Below are positions 32,596 through 43,382 of a stretch of DNA of 56,596 nt, one piece after another. The stretch lies in the NCBI GenBank assembly GCA_001687465.1, contig LVLI01000382.1, forward strand, positions 1 to 56,596. The letters are read 5' to 3'. The notes beneath the pieces are model-generated. The model did not search any database and was not told the DNA's origin. It saw only the letters and a list, made by a program, of their open reading frames with translations. The position numbers and the translations under genes are program-made. Every line of letters begins with the position of its first letter. The first letter of the stretch is position 1. The DNA is from Halocafeteria seosinensis. Taxonomy: Eukaryota; Sar; Bigyra; Bicosoecida.

Positions 32596-33012
32596 GGTCA
32601 CTTGGCGCAACTTTGCGTTTGTGTTAAACCCTGGAAAAGTCCTAAGCGGCTTGGAAACGACAGACTTCTGCCCTCACGAGGATACCGAAGTCAAAAAAGT
32701 GCTGCAAATTCCTGCTCACTCTGGATGCTCGGTCTCTATCGCTGTACGTTAAAACAACGTATTAAACTAGATCTAACTCACTACTGAGACTACTATGACC
32801 ATCTATACAATCGACAAGCAGTGAAATTGGGATCCCAACATCCCGAGTCACTTGCTAACTTCCTTCCTCGTATGAAGTTAAACACCGATTGCTTCACAAA
32901 ACGTCTGTGAAGTTGCTGAAGCAGATTGTACAAGAACGGATGGTTGCCAATATAGTGAAGCGTAGGCGGTGTATATTTGTCTTGTTTGTCCCTTTGGATA
33001 AAGAAGTCTTAT
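32596..33012. other. Intergenic between cullin copies B and C
   Basis: 417 bp. No gene, RNA or repeat recognised. Confidence 0.4.
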
Positions 33013-35991
33013 CTAAGCGACATAGCTGCAAAGCAAATACATGAGGTGAGCATACCGAATGATACGATTCAACATGAATGTCACTACGTACTTGTAAACG
33101 TTTACATCATCAGGGTCTCTCTCCATGTAATCGTTGCTGATACAATATTCGATTCTTCGCTTTATCACTTTGGAATCCGGATTAAAGAATTGCAACTGGC
33201 GGAGCACTTCTCCCACCAATTCGTGGTGTTTCACTCGTTGTCTGGTTTTCATTATTCGAACCTGCAAGGTACCACCATACAAACATTCATGGGCATCTTG
33301 CTAAAAGCTTGGTGCTAGTTCGCTTACGATCGCTGCATCGACTGCTGTGCGCCTATCGTCCTCAACTTTCTTGGGGTTATGAGGTTCCTCCAGGGCAGCC
33401 ATCGGGATGCGGAACCGTCGCAGGTTCGCCGAGAACTGTTCGTTTAACTTAAAAGAATCTGAGGTGGATATTGTTCTGCCTTCTGGCTTCTTCTCAATAA
33501 TCTTAAATTTCTTTCCGCAACTTAAACTATGAAGCACCCTCTTCCCCACATCCTCTTCCATTTCGGTCTGTCTGCACACCTCTTCAAAGCTCAACTCCTC
33601 AGATTCATGGTCTGCGAAAAACAGTAGAATAGCTGCTTGAATAGTCGTGACCGTAATCTCATAGGCCTGGCCGAATTTCGCTTTCAGCACCGCTGTGCCC
33701 TCGCTATTCTGCCATGTAAGCTTCCTGTGCACCATCCAAATGAATGACAAATGATAGAGCAACTAACAAACAATCGCTGGATAGTGACTAACCTATTTTG
33801 GGAATTCTGATAATAGAATTGTTCATATGCCTTTTGGCATCTTTCAAAGATCTCCGGAAGTTTAACAGTCACGTTAGTAAAACTAGGCCACCAGCCGGTT
33901 GTCAGCACGCGCACATTGAATTCAAATCGAGGCATATCTCCGAACACACCGTTTCTACCTAGTTCAAACTGCCGATCTCGCCACTGAGCGAACTCATCCA
34001 TTTGTTGCACACCTGACGCAACCAAACGAAATCATTTGCGATTTACGGAAACAAATAGTAAGGACTACGAACACACCTTGCTCGAGATCTCGAAGCATTC
34101 CCTCATGCTTGCTTGTGAACTGAGCCCCACAACGCAATTTTAGCTTGGATATCATCGACTTCTCCGCATCCTTGCTGGCTGACCGGTTACCCAGCAACCG
34201 CTTGCCCAGTTGATTTCGGTAGATATCTGAAAACCGGTCTTTATCGATGATATAATTGAACAAATGGACAACTCTCTGTAATTCGTCCTCCATTTGTTGC
34301 TCGGTAAGATGGCCCGATCCTCGAAGTACTTGATCGCAATACGTGGCGATTAATTCTGTATTAGAATGTTTACACTTTACTTCTGTGTTGACAAACACTT
34401 CGAAGGCATCTTTCAGGGCTTTCTGGAACAGGTTATGTCCTTCAAATATTGTTGTCACTTTCCTCCGCCACTCATCCAGTAAATCCAGCAAGCGCTTAAC
34501 AAAGTCAACATCGACATTTGTATCTTTCTTCTTATCACTCAATGCAACTTGTTCCCGTTGCCGCACGATCTCCATCCCAAGTTCCTGTTTAGTTAACAGC
34601 GAAAGGTACGGCTATGGTGCAATAGTGGATTATTGCACACCCGTTTTCGACGCACCTGAATATGGTCCCGCACGTAACCCGCAATTGATTCCAACCCATC
34701 TTTTTTGACACGGCGGAAAAGCCTGAACATCCTACTTAAGTCTTGGCTCTTGTCATTCTGAAATGATCATGGCTCACAACATATACTTGGGCACAAGGGG
34801 CAAGTATTTTGCCAAAGACTCTGAAAGCCTTACCTCCAACATGAACTTGATACCGGTAGATTTCTCCAGTAGGGTCTCCTTTTTCTTCTGTAAGAATTCC
34901 TCTTCCAACATTCGCAGCAACTTCTCTTCTGTGCTTGGTTGGAAGTAATCCTCCCCTCGTCCCACTTCTGCCAAGAAAAATTCTTCTGTTTTTTCCATGT
35001 AACTTGGAGCACTCTCTTCGTTTATCCAACTGTTGGCGACAGATCGGGCATACTCTCCCAGTTCCCTCAAGACGCCTTTTTCAAGGTGCTCAACATATTC
35101 ATTGTTGTCAGATCTACTCATTTTCACGAACAGGTCGCTGCATCTGCAAATGGGAGAGAGCAGAAGATCTAGATAGACGGCATGCGGATCCGAGCGAGAC
35201 GAAACCAAGCCGCACTCACTTATTGAGGGCAGACCTATCGACGCCGACTCCTTTCCTGTCCTCCATAACTTGTTCATGGAATGCCTTAGCCAGCCTAATC
35301 TTGATGTTTTCGAAAACATGTCGACGAAATTGTTCATCTCCTGCAGACATTCAAAATAAAACCAGTTTCCAGACATCTCGTGAGCACTGTTCCTCTGCCT
35401 GTTGCCATACCTTGCTGTCGTAGAGCTTGAATGTTATTCTGCACACAGTGGTATCGTTCCACGTAGCTGAACAACTTGAACAGCCACTTGTTCATGATGC
35501 AATGGTAGTCCCATCGCTTGTTCGTTTCTTTGATCAGTTGTAATCCTTGTAGATCTTTGAGTGCCGGATAGGCAGTATTCTTAAGGTACTCTTGAAAAAT
35601 CTGTAGTGCATAGTATCAGCCTCACCACCGCCCGCTCCCTCTCTGAGAAACAATCATCAGTAACTTACGGCTCTATGTTTGTCGTACAGAGACGCCGTGT
35701 AGTTCTCGGGATAATTTTGGGCACACATCTTATACACGAGTCTGCATTGATCAGAAAAGGGCATACATCATGCTGTATGCACCTCCCGAGAGGGGAATCC
35801 ATCACGTACGTGTAGGTAACCATTTTGTCATGGATGGTGAACGACGGTTTAGAGGGGTCAAAATCGCTTTCCAACAGCTCTTTTAAGCGCTCCACCTGAC
35901 CGTCTATGTGCTTCATGGCCTTGTTATAGTTGATACTGCCATCTCGAGCATTGTACAAATGCTCAAGTTGAGGTGGGATACCCGTCGACAT
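33013..35991 (-). CDS. Cullin, CUL1-like, tandem copy C (multi-exon)
   Basis: The most divergent of the three. It starts MSTGIPPQLEHLYNARDGSI; ATG 35989-35991 is chosen because upstream frame sequence lacks cullin character. A second exon reads LVYKMCAQNYPENYTASLYD, the Tyr/Cys element usual in CUL1-type N-termini and missing from copies A and B. Further on are DEQFRRHVFENIKIRLAKAF, CSDLFVKMSRSDNNEYVEHL, KHSNTELIATYCDQVLRGS, DIYRNQLGKRLLGNRSAS, SKLKLRCGAQFTSKHEG, LTTGWWPSFTNVTVK and the neddylation tail VRIMKTRQRVKHHEL with KRRIEYCISNDYMERD. The last intron matches A and B in position, giving VYNYVA. No disruption was seen. Because it keeps the canonical N-terminus it may be the ancestral-type CUL1 of the array (inference). 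Confidence 0.9.
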
Positions 35992-36264
35992 ATTGCCCTC
36001 TATTTCGCTAGTACGTATACATACACACACAGACACCACCTAATACCCTCAACAGGATCCCATCAAACCAGTATGAAAGCAAAATGTGGTGTTTTAATGG
36101 ATGCAAACCGCCGGAAAAAACGATGGTTTGGAGTTCACAAACGGCGACGCTCAGTTCCCCTAGGGTTCCCCTTTGTAGCTAGCCGGCAACAACATGTGGC
36201 CACAACTTCAACTACGGCTCGAAATGATGCATGCATGTATTGATTTTTTCGCACTTTTCCGCTA

Positions 36265-39200
36265 TCAACTAGACAGTGGGACGCACTTGGAGAGTTCAAC
36301 AAGTAAGGAGTGAACATCGGCTACACTCGGGAGAAAATACCGGGCGTGAGTTCTCCCTCTTCCCACCTTGACGGTGAACGTGTGGCTCCACGATGAGCGT
36401 TGCTCTTCATTTCTATCTCCCTGGCCTTGTGCGTCACCAATGGCGGAGATCCCTTGCTTTGCTTGTTCATTCTGGCCAATGATCGCCTTTAGTGCCATGA
36501 ACATTTCTTCATCAGTGCTGTCGTCCCCAAGAGTCAAGACAAATTCCGCATCCGGAACCATTTCAGCAATCTTGTGCATGAGGGTTCCTTTGCTCGCAAG
36601 TCTAAGTGACACCTCCACGCGAGCTTTGCGGGTTGTTACCTGACAAAAGACAGAGACAATATGAACAAAACTTCTACCTACATCAGACGACGCACGTTTT
36701 CCTTACTTTTACCCGATCACTGAACGCTTCAACCAGAGTTTCTAAATCGGAGGCTAGAAACTGAGCCTGCTTTTCAGCCCATTCCGGATCAGAATCGCGA
36801 TGATCCCAAGCGATCACGGATTCGCAATCGTGAATCTCACTCCCATTTACGCGCCACCGATAGTCAGCCATAATTTCTTTTACATTAGCTTTTATATTCT
36901 GCCAGTTTTGGTCCCTTTCGGGAGGTGTATCGGTGGTCTCATGCCATACTTTTTTGGATCCATCTTCAGCCGATCGCGAATATATTGCCACGCCATTTTC
37001 AGCCACCAGGTGGACGTGCGGGAACTCTGCAAGGAACATTTGCTCCGTCAACTTTCTCGATGAGCCCGTAATTACAAATCTGCGGAAAATCGTAGTCATC
37101 AACCACCGCAGGTATGCGCTCTTAAACCCAGCGACGAGCACTTACACTTCCGTATCAGGATCACTCGCCACAGATTTCAAAATGTCCGCCAAATGTTGCG
37201 TTAGAGCAGAACCCTTAACAAGAGCGGTAGACAAGAACTCATGCTTTACGTAAGTTCCTATCCCTTCGCTGCGTGCTTCCATGTACAAGCAGTTGGTAAG
37301 TACCATGAACATGCCTCAAGTAGGCAGGGACTTACGTATTTAACAGAGTTCGGATATAATCTAATACAATAAGCCGCTTCTTCGATGCCTTAAACGCACT
37401 CGTCACATGAGCAGTATCCAACGAGAGGAGCTCTCCTGCATGAAGTTTCTTCGGATTAACGGCAGAAACCAGTTCTTCCTCCACTTGTTTCTGGGGGGAC
37501 TCTGCCTCGTCTCTACTTGAGCTACCCAGCGTTGTCCGGCGTGAATAAGTTCGAATATCTGAAGGCTCGATCTCAGTAAACGTTCCGAGACCACTACTCA
37601 TGCATTCTTGCAAGAGATCCACCAAAACCTAAATGTTCATTTTTTTCAAAATCAAAGTGTTTCGTTAGGGCATCGTTGCTTCGTTAAACTTTAGAATAAA
37701 CTTACCTCCCGCGCCCATTTCGCACTTGGATTCCTCGTAGCATACATGTAGTCGCGCCACTGTCGAAATTTGCGTTCTTCGTCTCTCAGTACTAACGCTT
37801 TGTCAATAGCGTTTGTAACCTGCAAGAGCGGTAACTGTTCCGTTGTTAAAGGGTTCCCAAAAAGATAAATAGTCATACCTCTTCAATGTTCCAAGGATTC
37901 ACCAGTATGTTACTGTTCAGTATATGACAAGCCGTGCTAAACTCGCTCAAGACCACACAGCCACCTCTTTCTGGGGGCGGTAACGGAGCCACTAAGGGTT
38001 GCTGTACCACTGGCACAGGCAATTTCGGGCTTGGTACGGGACGCAGGTTTTGGGAATGCTCGAGAGGAGACAAGAGTGGAGCGACTTGTCCAAGTCCTGA
38101 GCTAGAGTCTCCCCCGGTAGGCGAGTCTTTAGAAGACAAGCTAGTACTCGTGAGTTTGCTGGTGTTCTCATCGAGAGTGCTACCCCCTAGTGACTCTTGG
38201 CCTGACGACTCTTCAGTTATCGTAGCCATCTTTCCACGTCTAGCTGTCCTATTAGGATTCTGGATGGTTGGAAACAAACTCCTAAACAGAGCATCGATGG
38301 CTTTCTTGCCCCAGCCTTTGTCTGAAGACCTGTCCATAACCTTCTTTGAGTATTGGCTAGACAAGCTTTCCGGTGCTTCTCCATTGGAATGTTCAACTCC
38401 GTCTGGTTGGTTCGCTTGATCTCTCGGGGAAGTCGTGCCGCTTGAGCCTTTCTCTTTGCCTTCCGTCTTTCGTCTTTTTTCCATGCGGTCACGATTCAAC
38501 GACCAGGTAGTTCGCGCATAGACATACTCTAAGGGCATCAAGTTCAACCCCTCCCGAATCGGAGTTTGCAGTAGCACGTCCGCGGTGTGAAATAGTCCAA
38601 TGCGGTATGTAGGAGGATAGGAAATCGCTTCTGCGTAATCTACTACAGGGCCAAATGCGTTACAAATGCGGCTAACCAAGTTCTTTAACTCTTTGCTGGT
38701 ACGTGCATAGTCCGACGGCTGGCTATCCCGAATCTCGCATCTCTGAACAAGCACCACATGTTCTCTCAATCGAGAGTTTTGCTCCATGAGCCTCTCAAAA
38801 GCTAAAAGTTTTAAGGCGATACCAGACAAGCGTTCACAAGTGTCGAATCCTGCTATAATGATCTTATAAGGGTAAGCAGAACGGAAGTGCGCGGCATGAT
38901 ATGCCGCCTCATGAGAATCCATCCAGCCCTTCAGTTTCGGTACGTCCACGCCTACATGGGATATGGCGACCTGCATCCATTCCAGTTAGTGTTATTACCA
39001 ACCAGCATCGTCCTGCAAAATGAAAGTGTCTTACCATGACATCTCTACCGTGATAATCCAACCCGATTCGCCCACCTTGTCGGCTCTGGAAATTTAGCCC
39101 TAGGACACGCTTACAGCACTGGAGAAAGTGCCTCGCGTGGTTAAATGTATGGAATCCAACAACGTTAGACTCTAGTATTCCTTGCAATAGCTCCTCCCTC

Positions 39201-41435
39201 ATGGGTAAAGTACGGAACACCTCCGAGGTTGGAAACGGCGCATGCATAAAAAATACCTGTATGAAGAAGAGTATGTCAAGCAAGACGCCGGAACAGCCCA
39301 GGCACGAGCACTGAAACTTACCTGTGGAATATCCGCACAAAGTTGAGAAAGAAATTTGGGGACAATACACATTTGGAAATCATGAGTCCACACAGGATCA
39401 CCAGGTCTATGAACCTCGGCTACAGCCCGAGCAATACCTCTATTAACGGCCTTGTATGCTTTCCACCCGTCCCGTTGCAACTTTGCTGCCCTCACCGACG
39501 GCAGGCATTCATGTGGTTTTTGCATCTGAACAGCCGCTGAATTATCCTGGCTTTCTTGCTCTCCGGAAACACGTTTCGGAGACACCAAAGAAATCCTCTC
39601 CGCCTCCTGCCCTCCACTAAAAGGCTCGCCTTCTTTGGAACCTAAAGGGGCATTAGCGTCCATCGCAAAAATGCTGTGCTCGTCACCGATATCAAGTACA
39701 TTGTGAAGTGCAGGGCGCAACACCATTGTCAAGAACTGGTGAAACTGCTGAAACGTCGTCTCAGATACTGCATCGGAATCAATGTTACATCGAACCTTTG
39801 CAAGGTGAACTACCACATGACACCGTACATACCTCCAAGTTCATCCATAAATATGGGTATGACGTTCAAAGACTTTAACGCCGTTTTAATGCCTTTCTTA
39901 TCTTCTTCCGATAAGTGAATCCAGTCTTCAAAATGGCCATATTCTGGTCTCGCGTAGTCGGTTTCATACGAGCCCGGCCCTTTCGTCTCTGATAGGTGCT
40001 CAAGAGACGGCAACGCATCCTCTTTAGGTTCCCTAAACGCTTGAGGTCCGGGAGGGGACGATCCTATCCCTTGGTAGCGATATTTTTGGTCCTTTTTATC
40101 GTCTTCAGCAGCTTCAGCGTTGAATGCCGAGGATGTGGATCGATGTCTTAGAGAACGAAGCTCATCTGTCATATTGGGTGCTACGGGCACAGGGTCGACG
40201 GAGATCCCCTGTGCATCCCTTGCATCATCCGTAGCACGATCGCCTGAGGATTCAGTTCCTTCATCGAGACCTGAGCGTTCACGTGCGGCGGGAGGCAACG
40301 TCCCGCTGCTACGTCTCCTCCGTGCGCCTTCCTCCGGAGTCACCCTGTCAATACAACGACGTGTTACACAGCCGATCCAAAAGCACTCAATATATTTTGC
40401 AACGCTGTGTTCACTCCTAGAGAGAAAACTGTCGGTATCCCATTGAGCCGTCCACTCTCCACTCTGGTTGCAGCGTAGAATCACAGGAAGGTGGTATGAT
40501 AAAACAAAGTACCTCCGTGAGACCATCAGATTCTGTAACACCCTAGCGGAAGTACGTCCTTTGTGCACAGAACCATAAGTAACTTTGCTGCTCCGTTCGG
40601 TTCCAATATCCGTTCCCGAAGAAACGTCGTCTGCAACCTCATTTCGTTGGGAATACCCTGTAATCGCCTGTAGTGCGCGTTGAGCAGCATCGTGTGGATC
40701 GTCCTCCTCGGCATTTGTCAATACACACTTTCCTTCAGCTTCATCCATATACGCATGTTCATGTTCTTCGTATATTTCACTCTCTTTGCTAGGATGACCG
40801 CAGAAGTGATGGGGAGTCCTTTTCGGGTATCCAACTGTCGTGGAAGTGGCGACCGAAATGTTCAAAGTGCTCTGTTGTGGCATGCTGTTTCCTTCTGAAA
40901 GGCCAGATCGGGGAACAATAAATTTCGGATCCGAAACCACGTCAAAAACATCCTTTATAGCAGCTCTATCTTCAGTAGGAAACATCAACCGATCTCCATC
41001 TACATTCTCCCAGCGTACCAACTCGGATCCCTCGAACACTGGCAGCAAAGCATGCAAACATCTCGTTGTTTGCCGGTTAAGCACCGCAGTACGAAGACCA
41101 CTTACAGGCATATCTGTACCTAATGGGTACGTCCCGGGGAACAACCAACCAAGGAGAGACCCATAAATCGGGCTTATTTTGCTCAGCCAGTACCAAGGGG
41201 ACAGCGTTCTCTAGATTGAATCCTCCGAGTGATGTGGCATCTCCCGATACCACGATGGAGCGCTTATTGTCATAATTAGCTTCCACCTGCGTATACATGA
41301 ATCAAGAGACACTTGTTAGCACTCGATAAAAGTCATACGTTCGAGGTTCTCTCATCCTCTCTCAAGGGCGTTGAAGCCCTTATTCAAGACACATACGTTG
41401 AATTGTATCCGGCTGAGGGACGCATCGGACGTCAT
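36265..41435 (-). CDS. CBM20-trehalose-6-phosphate synthase/phosphatase-like protein, catalytically degenerate (multi-exon)
   Basis: Exon 1 (41435-41397) encodes MTSDASLSRIQFN and joins after a 110-nt intron to EANYDNKRSIVVSGDATSLG, a CBM20 starch-binding domain that continues to ELVRWENVDGDR. After a disordered linker a GT20 domain follows: DPVWTHDFQMCIVPKFL, FFMHAPFPTSEVFRTLP, GFHTFNHARHFLQCCKR, RIGLDYHGRDVM. The UDP-glucose loop reads GFDTCERLSGIALK, so both the Arg and Lys of the usual VxRLDxxKG are replaced, and RDGMN is REGLN. About 190 low-complexity residues interrupt GT20 before VLSEFSTACHILNSNILVNP. The TPP-like domain reads LIVLDYIRTLLN where phosphatases have LDYDGTL, and VITGSSR instead of VSGR, though GDDSTDEEMF is intact. 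Likely a regulatory, glucan-binding pseudoenzyme rather than a trehalose maker (inference). Confidence 0.9.
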
Positions 41436-42348
41436 CTTTGCTCTTATACTGGTATTGTGTCTCAATGGCGGGACAGGATGCGATAATCATGCAGGGACGA
41501 GCTGACAAAGGAGAAGTTCAACCCCCAGTCCTCCGTGATCGAAATGAAGCGAGATAGAAGTTGGTTGTACTGTTATTCACCACTGACACTGAGGGGAAAA
41601 AACATGTGTTCGCTTCTCAACACGAGATTGTACTATGTGGCAGCGGGACAAACCAACCTTTTCCAACAACTAAATAGTTACTAAAGCATGAAGCGGGAGA
41701 CTTAGCGGCAGTCACTCGAATCTCCTGAGTCGCTCTGGTTGAAGGGGATTTCGTTTATTTATCAGATTGGAGAAATAAACTCTTTGTTCGAACTAAGTGA
41801 CCTATTTGATGACACATTGAAGACAGCTTTGAGGCTCGAGTCGATATTCCCGAATCATTTCGGAACCCAACACTGCACGCAATGGTTGCTACAAACTAAT
41901 CACCTGAGGGAAAGTTAAACCTTAAGAGGTGGTCAAAGAATGCATAGCATTCCATCACTATCACAATCCCTGCTCGAAAAGAAAACGAACATTATTAAGA
42001 GTTTCATCAGAAATGCTTTAACTATACTATCAGGTTGTCAACGGCGGACTGGGCGGCGGCTTGGCACTGAACCTGCTGTTGCAACACTCTCTATGTCGTC
42101 CTGCCTCATCCTTGACATGTTTCACCCGACAATATCCTTTGACACATGGGATCACCAACTACAAAAAATGAATAATTAGTTTTAGATGGAAATCTTCACC
42201 ATAAAACTCGTCACCTATCGGTCGCGGCATGCTTTATCGCAGAACATCGGGAACCGTCGAAGGTACCCTACCCAATTCGTGGTTCATCGTCTTCAGGAAC
42301 GTATCCAGGTTACCAAGCAACGAGAAATAATTAGTTTATGTCATTCTT
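41436..42348. other. Intergenic, no gene seen
   Basis: About 910 bp between the UFC1 3' end and the start of the TPS-like gene. Only short frames without family likeness. No tRNA, repeat or conserved RNA was recognised. Confidence 0.4.
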
Positions 42349-43139
42349 CTACTTTTCATCCAGTTTGCCTAATCCAGCGAGTAAAGGGATTTCAGTAGCC
42401 AACCAAGGTCCGAGCTGTAAACCAAAGTCCACAAACAAACTACTGTTTAGTGGCGACAGTAGACGAATAGTATCATCTACATACACCAAGATGCAGAGCA
42501 TGCACGATTCCAAAGCGTGGGGCATTTCTTTTCCAAAGCGGAAAAAAGTGGTCCGACAAACAGCTGTCGCATAATCTCATCAGTTAGATTTCGTCCATAG
42601 CGGTTCGGTTCTACCAGTCTACCCTGGTACCAGAGTTACTTACATTTTTCCTCCTCTGAATTCATAGAACCTCCTAGTGAAAATTAATTCATTGTCCAAG
42701 TTGCGAGTTTGCAACCAACTTACTTATACATCTTGACTGTTTTCCCATCCAATTCGGGAACGATGATCTCAAATGGCGCCGTAGGATACGTGCTAGGTAT
42801 CTCAAATTCAAAGCCAAATTGATATTTGACCCCGCTGACAAATATCCAACATTTCCCTTCCCATCTGTATTTACAATCAACAAGCCCTATTCAAAAGCGC
42901 CCACTAGGCACAATCTCAAGTCTCGCGTACTTGATGCACTTCTTATCAGCCGGTTTGACAGAAAACCAATCTGAATCCTGAGCTTTCTTGTCCTTTTGGT
43001 ATTCGATCAGTATTCGAAATTCCTCCTTCAGTCTTGCTTCCCACTGCCCCTTGTCGCTCAATGGACCAGCGTCAATTGCTTTCAGGAGGGGGAGCCCTTC
43101 CACTGCAGGTCCACTTGCAGCTGCTGCAGACGCCGACAT
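42349..43139 (-). CDS. UFC1: UFM1-conjugating enzyme E2, UFC1 (5 exons, one of 12 nt)
   Basis: Exons 43139-42931, 42864-42724, 42655-42644, 42563-42485 and 42414-42349 give 168 aa, matching the family's usual length of about 167. It carries activated UFM1 on its active-site Cys in the ufmylation pathway (cytosol/ER surface). Landmarks: [78 protein letters not shown], and the catalytic segment [17 protein letters not shown]. The 12-nt third exon (AGGAGGAAAAAT) supplies GGK and the first two bases of Ile just before the Cys; without it the conserved GGKIC cannot be built. It is divergent from PRP17 with 243 bp between start codons. Confidence 0.93.
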
Positions 43140-43382
43140 CGAGGTATTTTCTCTTTCACTGTTTGTGTTTACACTAAGGGTGGTATTGAAACCAATACCT
43201 TGCAGATAAAATTGTGAACAAATCATATGTACCACGATCGAGAAGGTGTGCACAGTCCACGTCTCACTCTGTACAGTGTAAGAGTGGTCCCGACTTGGTG
43301 GTTTGTTAATCGCTGCCGCTTTTGGCTGCCTCAAGTTTATTGAATATTACATTTTAAACAACCCTTTCGGGTCCTGAGAATA
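43140..43382. promoter_or_regulatory. Shared divergent upstream region of UFC1 and PRP17
   Basis: 243 bp between divergent start codons. Presumably it holds both promoters; no specific motif could be named. Confidence 0.3.
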
